From an uncultured Clostridia bacterium (GTDB lineage: Bacteria; Bacillota; Clostridia; Christensenellales; UBA3700): a DNA stretch of 51,068 nt. The translations under genes and the position numbers were made by a program. The DNA lies in contig CAMQWP010000014.1 of assembly GCA_947038565.1 (NCBI GenBank), forward strand, positions 1 to 51,068. Reading direction: 5' to 3'. How positions within the stretch are numbered: the first letter of the stretch is position 1; the number at the start of each line of letters is the position of its first letter. Below are positions 7,471 to 15,532 of the stretch, in pieces. The notes under the pieces were generated by a model. It worked only from the letters and a program-made list of their open reading frames with translations. It did not search any database and was not told where the DNA came from.

Positions 7471-10400
7471 TTATGCTCCTATTCTTAATGTATTATTATA
7501 TATGTTATCTATAATTCTAACTAGCTCTGCAGCATTAGAACCAAACAAATCAACTATAGTTCCAGATGTACTGAACACAGGTTCTAGCAATATACGTTTA
7601 TCTTCAATGACTCCGTTTTGCACAATATAATCCACTACTCTTTTCACGAACTGAACCTGCTGCACATTGTATACACTATCATCTAAAAACTTACTAAACG
7701 CTTCATTAGCAGCTTTAGCATCTAACCCTGTGATTTTCCTTATAAATACACCTAGCTTTTTATTCACGTTATCATCGTACTCTTCCTTAGATCCAATCTC
7801 CTGGTAGAAAATATTTTCTAGCTGCTCCCAATCATTTTTAGTCAATTTTTGATTTAGATTCAGTTTGCGTATAATATAGTTATCCATATGCTCGCTTATA
7901 TATCTGCTAGCCCTTTGATAATAATCTACAAACTCAGATTCAGTAGCCGTCCTATCACCTATTGTTACGCTCAATAGCTCATCAGTAATATTTATTACTT
8001 TGTTTTTAATATCAGATTTAAGCAAACAAATTAGATCCCTTAGTTCCACTCTAATAACTTCTAAATCTTTTGTTTTAGCAAGTTTACAGTAGTCCATTTC
8101 ACTGATTTTATTAATTATATCAATCTTTTTTGCTATGGCAGGAACAGTAGCCTTAAACTTTAATCTATCTGCAATTTTGACTACTTGCTTTATAATAACA
8201 CTTTCTACTTCAGCATTTTTTTCTAATTTAGCTAGCTCAAGCCTTAACATCAAATTATCGAATCTCTTAGCGGTTTCATTAGTATCAGGTGATGAAATTA
8301 TAGGTGAAATATTCGTTCTTAGATTAGCTATATCAAGCTCTTCTAAGCAATCAAATCTTTTTATATTTCTATATCTCTCTACATACTTCATTTGCAATTT
8401 GACATAAAATAATTCATAATTCAATACCATAATTATTTCATGTATTTCATCTACTAGCTGATTTCTGTATTCTACCAAGTATTCATCTAATTGAAAATCA
8501 GAATGTTGCAACTGCTTGATAATGTTAATTTTAATATTAAATATTCTTTGAGTAAGACTAAGAACTTGACTATTCTCAACACCATTCTTATTAGCACTAA
8601 AATACTCGAAATTACCCATCACATCAAATATCTTAAATTTGTCTTTATCAACTCCTTGTGCAAATAAATCCTTACACAATCTAGTTCCTCGACCTATCAT
8701 CTGATGAAATTTAATATAAGATTTAATCTCTTTAAACATAACTAGATTAACTATCTCAGGGACATCAATTCCCGTATCCAACATATCTACACTAATTGCA
8801 ATTTGTGGCAGTTTATCTTTATCACAAAAGTTCTCATAAACTGAATGATTATAGCTAACACCACTGACAATTACTTCTGCAAATTTACCATTCGATTCAG
8901 GGTACAGCTTATCAAATTGCTCTTTAATTAAAATAGCATGATATTTTCTTTTAGCAAAAATAATAGTCTTGCCAAGTTTATCGCCACCATCTACCTTTAT
9001 ACCATCCAGCATCAGCTCTCCTAACACCTTGTTTATAGAGTCTAAATTATAAACTGTGTTATTAAGCTCACTTGGCGGTATTAGTTCCGGAGACTCCTCT
9101 CCTTGATCTTCGTAAGCATCATCAATATTGTCTTTCTCATCATCTGTCAGCTCATCATATTTAATACCTTTTCTAAGTATTTTATACACGCTCTCATGAT
9201 TCACATACGGCACTAAAAAACCTTCTGCAATAGCAGTATCATATTCATATGCAAATGTAGGCATTTTTTCTTCCATATCAAACATTGAATACGTGTTTTT
9301 ATCAATATCTTTTTTTGGTGTTGCTGTAAGACCAATCATAAATCCATCAAAATACTCAAATATCGATTTGTATTTGTTAAATATACTCCTATGCGCTTCA
9401 TCAATAATAATTAGATCAAAATGCCCATTAGTAAACAACTTCCCACCATCTCTTGACTTCACTTCATCAATAGCATTAAGCATAGTAGGATAAGTGGAGA
9501 ATACTATTCTAGCATCTTCTGGGCTTACATTATTCTCACCTACACTTTCCATCAAGTTACATGTAGAATAATCTTTCAACAAATCAACAAAATTATTTTT
9601 CGCTTGCTTAACTAAGTTGATTCTATCAGCTAAAAACAGAACATTTTGCACCCAGTTCATTTTAGCCAGAATCTCAACTAAAGCAATTGCAGTACGAGTC
9701 TTGCCTGTTCCTGTCGCCATGACAAGCAATGTTTTTCTTCGTTTAGAGCCAAAGGCATCACATGCCTTATATATCGCTATGTCCTGGTATACTCGATTAT
9801 CTCCTCCCGCTATTTCCCTATTAACGCTTACCTTATCAAGCGACAACCTAGTACTTCTTCTATTAATGTATTTTACGCAATCAGCCTGACAAAATATCCC
9901 GCTCACCTTGCGAGACGGATACATAGTGTCATCATACAGATATGTATCAAATCCATTAGTATAGAATATTAGTGGACGTTGTCCGAACTTCGCCTCCAGT
10001 CTATCAGCATATAAGACTGCTTGTATTTTTCCATCCTCTGGATTAATACTTGTTCTTTTTGCCTCAACTACTGCCACAGGTACACAAGTCTGACCATACA
10101 ATACATAATCAACATATCCTATGCCACTATCATTTGGCATACCTTCAACTTTAACTTCACGCTTACAGTTACACTCGGATCCAGTAGACATATCCCATCC
10201 AGCAGACAGCAAATCAACATCTATAAACTTACTACGAGTCTCCCATTCGTTCATATCTTCAGTATATGGATCTAAGTCTATAGACACATTCTCTAAAGTA
10301 TTAGCTATTCCTCTTAATTTTGGTAAAGATTTTATTGCACTTTCTGTTTTAACCGTAACTTCTTGAATTTTACTTTCTGGAACTCCATAATATACAACAT

Positions 10401-10824
10401 TGCCAATTTCGGCATATTCACGTTCACTAAAAATCGCATTAGACTTAGTGTCAAATTTGCTGCACAAAAAATTAGTGAAGTTAAACAAGTACTTGAAACT
10501 CATCATCACCACGCCATTATCTACATGCTTGCGTGTATGCGAAGCTATGTTTCCAAGCTTAATAATATGCCTAATTTGCACAAACAAATTATCAGGGCAG
10601 AATTCGTTAAACTCTCTATCAAATATTAGTCCACTTAAAGTGCTATTATACGGTTTGTCAAATTGTTTTACCTCATACACCCACTCTACTGCTATTTCTA
10701 GAGCCTTTCTACATGCAAAAGCCGCCAGACTGTTAGTAACAGCTAGCGACTCCTCTGCCTCTCGACAGCTTAAATATATAGGCTCAAATTTTGCCCTATT
10801 CTTTAGGAAAGTAAAGTTAGACAT
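7471..10824 (-). CDS. hsdR: Type I restriction enzyme R subunit
   Basis: A 1117-residue motor-nuclease subunit. In order: a DUF4145-like N-terminal helical region (CRKALEIAVEWVY, residues about 35-120); a PD-(D/E)XK nuclease (GYVDYVLYG ... VVEAKR, about 235-260); and an SF2 helicase with Walker A MATGTGKT, DEAH box (IIIDEAHRS), motif III GLTATP and motif VI (HQMIGRGTRLC). A C-terminal helical domain of the EcoEI R type follows. The ATG is preceded by AAGGAG. It translocates DNA and cuts it when HsdM/HsdS meets unmodified sites. It has its own promoter overlapping the hsdS stop, so it can be expressed separately from the methylase. The frame is intact with all motifs, so an active enzyme is likely. 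Confidence 0.95.
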   Translation of the reverse strand: MSNFTFLKNRAKFEPIYLSCREAEESLAVTNSLAAFACRKALEIAVEWVYEVKQFDKPYNSTLSGLIFDREFNEFCPDNLFVQIRHIIKLGNIASHTRKHVDNGVVMMSFKYLFNFTNFLCSKFDTKSNAIFSEREYAEIGNVVYYGVPESKIQEVTVKTESAIKSLPKLRGIANTLENVSIDLDPYTEDMNEWETRSKFIDVDLLSAGWDMSTGSECNCKREVKVEGMPNDSGIGYVDYVLYGQTCVPVAVVEAKRTSINPEDGKIQAVLYADRLEAKFGQRPLIFYTNGFDTYLYDDTMYPSRKVSGIFCQADCVKYINRRSTRLSLDKVSVNREIAGGDNRVYQDIAIYKACDAFGSKRRKTLLVMATGTGKTRTAIALVEILAKMNWVQNVLFLADRINLVKQAKNNFVDLLKDYSTCNLMESVGENNVSPEDARIVFSTYPTMLNAIDEVKSRDGGKLFTNGHFDLIIIDEAHRSIFNKYKSIFEYFDGFMIGLTATPKKDIDKNTYSMFDMEEKMPTFAYEYDTAIAEGFLVPYVNHESVYKILRKGIKYDELTDDEKDNIDDAYEDQGEESPELIPPSELNNTVYNLDSINKVLGELMLDGIKVDGGDKLGKTIIFAKRKYHAILIKEQFDKLYPESNGKFAEVIVSGVSYNHSVYENFCDKDKLPQIAISVDMLDTGIDVPEIVNLVMFKEIKSYIKFHQMIGRGTRLCKDLFAQGVDKDKFKIFDVMGNFEYFSANKNGVENSQVLSLTQRIFNIKINIIKQLQHSDFQLDEYLVEYRNQLVDEIHEIIMVLNYELFYVKLQMKYVERYRNIKRFDCLEELDIANLRTNISPIISSPDTNETAKRFDNLMLRLELAKLEKNAEVESVIIKQVVKIADRLKFKATVPAIAKKIDIINKISEMDYCKLAKTKDLEVIRVELRDLICLLKSDIKNKVINITDELLSVTIGDRTATESEFVDYYQRASRYISEHMDNYIIRKLNLNQKLTKNDWEQLENIFYQEIGSKEEYDDNVNKKLGVFIRKITGLDAKAANEAFSKFLDDSVYNVQQVQFVKRVVDYIVQNGVIEDKRILLEPVFSTSGTIVDLFGSNAAELVRIIDNIYNNTLRIGA

Positions 10825-10889
10825 ATTGCACTCCTTAACTCATCGATAATAATGCATCAAACAAGTATAATCCATTGACACATTATAAT

Positions 10890-10918
10890 ATTATAACATA
10901 AATTATTATAAATATCAA
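10890..10918 (-). promoter_or_regulatory. Promoter for hsdR
   Basis: Minus strand TTGATA, 17 bases, TATAAT. The -35 overlaps the last codons and TGA of hsdS. It lies 66 bases before the hsdR start. Confidence 0.7.
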
Positions 10919-12012
10919 TAGTCAAAAGATCTTTGCATTAGACTTTCATGCAAAATCTCATATTTAGCCAAACTTTTTTTCATTTTCTCTTTCTCTTTCT
11001 CTATTTTAGCGACCTTTTCAGCAAATTCATTTTGCAACTCAATTGGTGGGACTATTATAAGTATGTTCCTTAATTCTGATAAATTAATTGTTTTTTGAGC
11101 CACTCCCTTCGCTACATTGTCGAATTGAAATTGTCCATAATAAGATTGAAAAAACGAATTAAGATATCCACTGATTACCTTTTCTCTATTTGGTTTTATG
11201 AATCCGATATGTCTTTGAAAATAAAATTTATCATCAGTTTCCACGATAGCTGATCGTCCATAGGATCCCACAACAGAAAGTAAAATATCTCCCTTTAAAA
11301 TATTTAATTTTGACACCATTTTATCATAAGTCTCGTTAGAAATATAATATTTTGTTTCAAAATCTATATTATCATTAGTCAAATTTGTTACAAAGAGAAA
11401 TGGTATCCCTTCCTTGACAAATTCTGGAGGATTATGTGTGCCATCAGTGATGTTTATACACAACTCCGACAATCTTACTTTTACAAATCCCTTGTCGTTT
11501 ATCATTGGATCACCAAACATATCTACAAATAAATCTTTGACCATTTTATTCATCAAATCTATTTGTTCTTTCTTCTTCTCTACAAGTTTAGAAGACTGAT
11601 CAAGTATTGAGACAATTTCCTTTTGAACCTCAATTGTTGGCAATGGTATTTCTATGTTTTTTATATATTCTTTAGATATATTTTTCAATCCACTTCCTTT
11701 AAATCCTTCCTCTACTATTTGCATATTACTACGTAAAAACCAATATATATATCTTATATTGCATGTAATTTTAGCAGATATAACTATGCAATGCGACGTA
11801 CAACTGCATTTCCCAACATAGTGAAAAATTGTTGCTTTACCGCCATTACCCATTATCATAAAATCACCATCATACTGTGCTATATTTGTTCGTTTAATTT
11901 TCGCTCCTGAGGTGAAAAATGGGAAATCGCCAAAATCTTCACCTTCATTAGCATTCAATTTTGATGCTTTTTCTAAAATACATACATCCCCCAATCTAAC
12001 TTTATTTATCAT
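10915..12012 (-). CDS. hsdS: Type I restriction enzyme specificity subunit
   Basis: A 365-residue HsdS with two target-recognition domains. Each half ends in the conserved helix: IEIPLPTIEVQKEIVSILDQ with a long lysine-rich coiled coil (about 130-170), and VPPIELQNEFAEKVAKI near residue 325. It recognises the two halves of the target site for the HsdM methylase and HsdR. I start it at 12012: AAGGAGCAGACAA lies directly upstream, and the upstream extension is only the kwaA-like gene read in another frame. It overlaps that gene's end by 11 bases, so both are probably translated in series. Length and architecture are normal. Confidence 0.92.
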   Translation of the reverse strand: MINKVRLGDVCILEKASKLNANEGEDFGDFPFFTSGAKIKRTNIAQYDGDFMIMGNGGKATIFHYVGKCSCTSHCIVISAKITCNIRYIYWFLRSNMQIVEEGFKGSGLKNISKEYIKNIEIPLPTIEVQKEIVSILDQSSKLVEKKKEQIDLMNKMVKDLFVDMFGDPMINDKGFVKVRLSELCINITDGTHNPPEFVKEGIPFLFVTNLTNDNIDFETKYYISNETYDKMVSKLNILKGDILLSVVGSYGRSAIVETDDKFYFQRHIGFIKPNREKVISGYLNSFFQSYYGQFQFDNVAKGVAQKTINLSELRNILIIVPPIELQNEFAEKVAKIEKEKEKMKKSLAKYEILHESLMQRSFDY

Positions 12013-12646
12013 TTGTCTGCTCCTTTTGAAGTTCAATCGTAAAATCATTATCGCTAATAAACACATAGATATCTTCATCAATCATATTATTTAGATTCTT
12101 TTTAGATAGCATATTAGCAATTAGCATTTTTCCACCATGAGTGTATTTGATTTTAAATGCACCATATCCTAGTATATTCAACATTGGATTCACAAAATAC
12201 ATCTCTTTACGGCAATAAACAATTGACATTAATACAAGTAAAATATAAAACACTACCATATCAAAAACACTAGTTATATTTATCGCAAAAAAAGCAATAA
12301 TAAATAGAGAAAAGTATGTAAAGAAATATGTTGCGGTTATATTTTCCACTTCTAATATAATAATACTTACCGCTTGGCTTTCTAAATAATTTTTCTTATT
12401 TTTGCTGAAAATAGTAAATTTAATCAACCCCCAAAATCCAGTTAGAATTAATATACATAATACTATTACATTTACTAAATTCACTATCCAATGCATATCA
12501 CCTATACTGACATCTATTTGCTCGTGAAAATGCAAAAATAACACACATTCTACAAAATATACTATAAATAACGGTAAAAAACAGCTAGTTGCTAAGGTAA
12601 ACTTAGGATTTTTCACTTTTTTCAATTTATCACGTAATTTTCCCAT
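12002..12646 (-). CDS. Four-TM membrane protein, Kiwa KwaA-like
   Basis: A 214-residue protein with four strongly hydrophobic segments (about residues 17-40, 52-75, 98-125 and 130-150), then a soluble C-terminal tail with NPMLNILGYGAFKI and IDEDIYVFISDNDFTIEL. It lies next to a DUF4868-like gene. KwaA of the Kiwa anti-phage system is a four-TM protein that senses phage attachment at the membrane and partners with KwaB (DUF4868). I assign it by topology, size and partner, not by a diagnostic motif. The start at 12646 is chosen over an upstream in-frame TTG. It overlaps the kwaB-like gene by 17 bases and hsdS by 11, so it is locked into the R-M operon. Gene order is reversed relative to typical kwaA-kwaB. 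Confidence 0.55.
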   Translation of the reverse strand: MGKLRDKLKKVKNPKFTLATSCFLPLFIVYFVECVLFLHFHEQIDVSIGDMHWIVNLVNVIVLCILILTGFWGLIKFTIFSKNKKNYLESQAVSIIILEVENITATYFFTYFSLFIIAFFAINITSVFDMVVFYILLVLMSIVYCRKEMYFVNPMLNILGYGAFKIKYTHGGKMLIANMLSKKNLNNMIDEDIYVFISDNDFTIELQKEQTNDK

Positions 12647-13577
12647 CTTGAATCCCCATAGTTTCCTCGGTAATAATATCAATTACTATAGTACCTCTAA
12701 ATACGTCCATAATTATTTTAAAGGACTTATCATCGATAATTAGCTTATTGTTTTTATCGAACATTAATAACTCTTTCAGTTCAGCTCGTTTGCACAGAGA
12801 ATTTTTTACATCTGCTGCCGTCATATTACTTATACTGGCGAATCTTTTGGTTGCAATAAATTTAGCCATGCGCCCCATTTGTTGCTTGCTCTCTAATATA
12901 CGTGTGTAAAAGTCAGTTCCATCTGATAAACATGATAAGTTATGTATATTTGCTTTGTTTAAGATTATGCTTTCACGTTGTTTTTCATCATATTTAAAGA
13001 CCTTATTAAAATTATATTCATCAAACACATAGCACTTTTCTTTATATACCACAGCCCCAAAATGCCCATTTATAGTTAATATATCGCCTTTCATTTCAAC
13101 AAATTTTCCTTGAATATTCTTCAGAAACATTTTGCCATTAGTGAACCATGTTGCGATATTTCTATGGTAAGTCAACAAATAAACATTCTCCTTGCTCTTC
13201 AACTTAATTTTTACTACTAGCACGTTTCCATCGCAATTAAAATCACTACTTACTATTTTCGCACTGTTTGTTACTCCAATCGAAGTTGTGGATTCTTTAA
13301 TAAGTTCCCATATTTTTAGCTCACTTACATCTATTGTTTTACCATCCAAAGAATCGACCGTATTGTCGCCATGATCATCAAAAGTGAAATTACTTCCTTC
13401 TTCTATCAAAGAACTCACATAACTTGATACAGTAGCAGAAATGTCATCCATTGGCACAATTGAAGATTTTTTAGGACTATCATTTTTCACCAGAATGACT
13501 TTCGATTCACCAGCGCTATCTGTTAAACATAGGTTCAATCCTTCTAACACTAATTCCTTATTATTAGTTTCATTCAT
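12630..13577 (-). CDS. DUF4868 / Kiwa KwaB-like protein
   Basis: A 315-residue soluble protein. The pattern resembles DUF4868: a beta-rich middle (VLVVKIKLKSKENVYLLTYH ... LTINGHFGAVVYKEKCYVFD), the aromatic stretch YNFNKVFKYDEKQRE near residue 205, then an alpha-helical C-terminal part (MGRMAKFIATKRFASI). In Kiwa, KwaB binds DNA and acts with membrane-bound KwaA to halt phage replication. The start overlaps the hsdM stop (ATGA), and the 3' end overlaps the membrane gene, so the pair is translationally embedded between hsdM and hsdS. The Kiwa assignment is a recognition of domain layout and partner and needs a profile search. An alternative is an R-M accessory pair. Confidence 0.6.
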   Translation of the reverse strand: MNETNNKELVLEGLNLCLTDSAGESKVILVKNDSPKKSSIVPMDDISATVSSYVSSLIEEGSNFTFDDHGDNTVDSLDGKTIDVSELKIWELIKESTTSIGVTNSAKIVSSDFNCDGNVLVVKIKLKSKENVYLLTYHRNIATWFTNGKMFLKNIQGKFVEMKGDILTINGHFGAVVYKEKCYVFDEYNFNKVFKYDEKQRESIILNKANIHNLSCLSDGTDFYTRILESKQQMGRMAKFIATKRFASISNMTAADVKNSLCKRAELKELLMFDKNNKLIIDDKSFKIIMDVFRGTIVIDIITEETMGIQDGKIT

Positions 13578-15040
13578 GCAATCCCTCCTCCCATTTTGAC
13601 CATCTGCTCTAGTTCGATTATTCCTTGAAATATATCTTGCTCTATTTGTTTTATCTTCCTAATGCTATCCATAGGGTGATCATATTCTATCTTCTCATAC
13701 TTTATCTTTTTATACTTATTTATAGACAAGTAATAATCTTTCTTTACAATCTCACTCTTTGGCACTAAGAATGATTGATCAAATCTTGTACGACCAGTCT
13801 CACTAGCTAAATCACTGTATCTAGCAATTATATCCGGTATATTATTTTCTTCTACATTACTGTGCCCGTCATCTAGACTTACTCCAACTGCTTTCATATC
13901 GTAAAACCAAACCTTGTCTGTGCCACCAATGCCAGTCTTAGTAAATAACATTATAGCTGTGCTTACATTTGTGTATGGATTAAACACTCCATTAGGCATT
14001 GATATTACCGCCTCTAGTTTGTGGTTTTCTATAATCTCTTGTCTTAGGTCTTTATATGCTTTATTAGCACCAAACATCACGCCATCAGGGACTATACAGG
14101 CACATCTGCCGCCCACATCTAATGTTCTAATAAATAGACTTACAAATAGCAACTCTGTCTTAGTAGTGTCGCATATTTTCTTTAGACTTGGACTAATTGA
14201 TTCTTTATCTAAGCTACCCTTAAATGGTGGATTAGCAAGTATCAACGTGTATTTTGACTCATCAGGGTTATCGCTATTAAGACTATCTTTGTAGTCAATA
14301 TTGTCAGTAGATATATCATGCATCATTACATTCATAGCTGCTATCCTAAGCATACTAGGGTCTGTATCAAAGCCGTAAAACATATTTTTATACATCTCTC
14401 TACTGCTATCGCTCTTGATCAGCTCATCAGCTTGATTCGCCTGTATGTAATCACTAGCACCTACTAAGAAGCCCGCTGTTCCACATGCTGGGTCGCAGAT
14501 TATATCTCCTAGTTTTGGCTTAGATAATTTGACCATCATTTCTATGATATGTCTTGGAGTCCTGAACTGACCTAGCTTACCCGCTGTCGATAATTGACTT
14601 AAGCAATACTCATATATATCGCCTTTTAAGTCTTTATCTTTTAATGGTAATCTATCTATAGCCTTAATTACCCTATCCGTGATAACAGGCTTCTGAAACT
14701 CATATAATATGTCTTTTAAGTATTTAGCATATCCACCTTGCTCGCTCATGCTGCGAATAAATGGAAAAACTTCATTTATCATATTTTCATGCATCTTATC
14801 TGGCGACATTTGCTTAAAATTACTCCATCTACAATGCTGCTTGTCCTCAGGGAACATTCTCTTCATCTCCACACCTAAGATTAACTCATTTCTCTCGCTG
14901 TCTATGTCTTTATCGTCAAGACCCTTGATGAATATTAAGTATGTTATTTGCTCTATTACCTTTAATGGATTAGACAATCCATGACTATATATATCATTCC
15001 ATATAGAATCTATTTTACTTTTCAAATCATTTGTTATCAT
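13574..15040 (-). CDS. hsdM: Type I restriction enzyme methylase subunit
   Basis: A 488-residue N6-adenine methyltransferase. It has an N-terminal helical bundle of the HsdM type (residues about 5-130), SAM motif I DPACGTAGFLVGA (about 183-195), and catalytic motif IV ILANPPFKG near residue 258. The C-terminal tail interacts with HsdS. It methylates target sites and forms the M2S complex. AGGAG lies eight bases before the ATG. It is the first large gene of an operon hsdM, kwaB-like, kwaA-like, hsdS with overlapping ends, followed by hsdR with its own promoter. Motif I has Ala instead of the usual third Gly (GTA for GTG), which is common in HsdM. Confidence 0.95.
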   Translation of the reverse strand: MITNDLKSKIDSIWNDIYSHGLSNPLKVIEQITYLIFIKGLDDKDIDSERNELILGVEMKRMFPEDKQHCRWSNFKQMSPDKMHENMINEVFPFIRSMSEQGGYAKYLKDILYEFQKPVITDRVIKAIDRLPLKDKDLKGDIYEYCLSQLSTAGKLGQFRTPRHIIEMMVKLSKPKLGDIICDPACGTAGFLVGASDYIQANQADELIKSDSSREMYKNMFYGFDTDPSMLRIAAMNVMMHDISTDNIDYKDSLNSDNPDESKYTLILANPPFKGSLDKESISPSLKKICDTTKTELLFVSLFIRTLDVGGRCACIVPDGVMFGANKAYKDLRQEIIENHKLEAVISMPNGVFNPYTNVSTAIMLFTKTGIGGTDKVWFYDMKAVGVSLDDGHSNVEENNIPDIIARYSDLASETGRTRFDQSFLVPKSEIVKKDYYLSINKYKKIKYEKIEYDHPMDSIRKIKQIEQDIFQGIIELEQMVKMGGGIA

Positions 15041-15065
15041 TTATTTTTCTCCTATTATTTCTTTC

Positions 15066-15094
15066 ATTTTAGCATTCATATGCTAAATGTGTAA
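15066..15094 (-). promoter_or_regulatory. Candidate promoter and palindromic operator of the R-M operon
   Basis: Minus strand TTACAC, 17 bases, TAAAAT; the -35 is poor. A perfect inverted repeat TTTAGCAT-atga-ATGCTAAA (15068-15087) fills the spacer and overlaps the -10. A dimeric repressor or activator bound there would control the operon. No obvious regulator gene is adjacent except the 40-residue protein upstream. Confidence 0.5.
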
Positions 15095-15101
15095 TAATTT
15101 A

Positions 15102-15131
15102 GTTGTAGCTCTTACTAATAAGAACTACAAC
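15102..15131 (-). terminator. 13-bp hairpin between small ORF and hsdM
   Basis: GTTGTAGTTCTTA, loop TTAG, TAAGAGCTACAAC on the minus strand. It starts 13 bases after the stop of the 40-residue ORF. The following sequence (TAAATTATTA) is AT-rich but not a clean T run, so it may be an attenuator or a partial terminator. Confidence 0.5.
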
Positions 15132-15143
15132 CATTTTAATTAC

Positions 15144-15266
15144 TTAGTCTTCACTAATCCATATTGCGAAACATTTCTTTCCATAATCAGCAGCGTAAAT
15201 TTTTACACCGTTGACCATCTTAGAAGTTCGGAATATGAAATGGCCATTCTTTTTCGGCTTATCCAT
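15144..15266 (-). CDS. Small conserved-looking 40-residue protein
   Basis: A short gene with an excellent Shine-Dalgarno (AAGGAGG, five bases before the ATG). The product starts MDKPKKNGHFIFRTSK, continues NGVKIYAADYGKKCF and ends AIWISED. It is basic at the N-terminus with evenly placed aromatics, like a tiny beta-sheet protein. The pattern 'NGH.[IV]FR....NG.[KR]IYA..YGKK.F.IW' resembles small hypothetical proteins of Clostridia that I have seen, but I know no function. It is followed by a hairpin and then the R-M operon promoter. A role in R-M control or as an independent small protein is possible. Confidence 0.65.
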   Translation of the reverse strand: MDKPKKNGHFIFRTSKMVNGVKIYAADYGKKCFAIWISED

Positions 15267-15339
15267 AAGTCCTCCTTATAATATTAAGGAGCATCATCCA
15301 GTTTTTGCTTATTTGCTTTCACCTAGTTACATTTACTAC

Positions 15340-15354
15340 ATCTACACTGTAGAT
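15340..15354. promoter_or_regulatory. 15-bp palindrome
   Basis: ATCTACA-C-TGTAGAT. It lies between the start of the 40-residue gene and the small-RNA promoter and could be an operator for either. TACA/TGTA half-sites are common in winged-helix repressor operators. Confidence 0.35.
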
Positions 15355-15409
15355 TGTTATTTATTTACATTTCTATATTTCCTCCACGGCTATATTTTTA
15401 TAAAAATAC

Positions 15410-15438
15410 TTGACCATGGACACGTTGTGTGGTATAAT
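15410..15438 (+). promoter_or_regulatory. Strong plus-strand promoter
   Basis: TTGACC, 17 bases, TATAAT: near-consensus. It is surrounded by an inverted repeat ACGTTGTG ... CATAACGT (15423-15449), a possible operator across the -10. It points rightward, against all neighbouring genes. Confidence 0.75.
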
Positions 15439-15444
15439 TACATA

Positions 15445-15518
15445 ACGTATTTAAAAATACCTACTGGAGTTACAACGTTTCTCTGGTCATTAAGAGTGAG
15501 TTACAGCTCACTCTTTTT
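15445..15518 (+). ncRNA. Candidate small RNA of about 74 nt
   Basis: The predicted transcript from the strong promoter ends at a textbook terminator, AAGAGTGAG-ttacag-CTCACTCTT with a T run at 15514-15518. No start codon with a ribosome binding site lies in it. It also carries the palindrome GTATTTAAAAATAC. It lies between the 40-residue gene and the inactive-looking HsdM-like gene, whose stop codon is 15 bases beyond the terminator. I recognise no RNA family. Confidence 0.6.
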
Positions 15519-15532
15519 GTATTATTAGCTAT

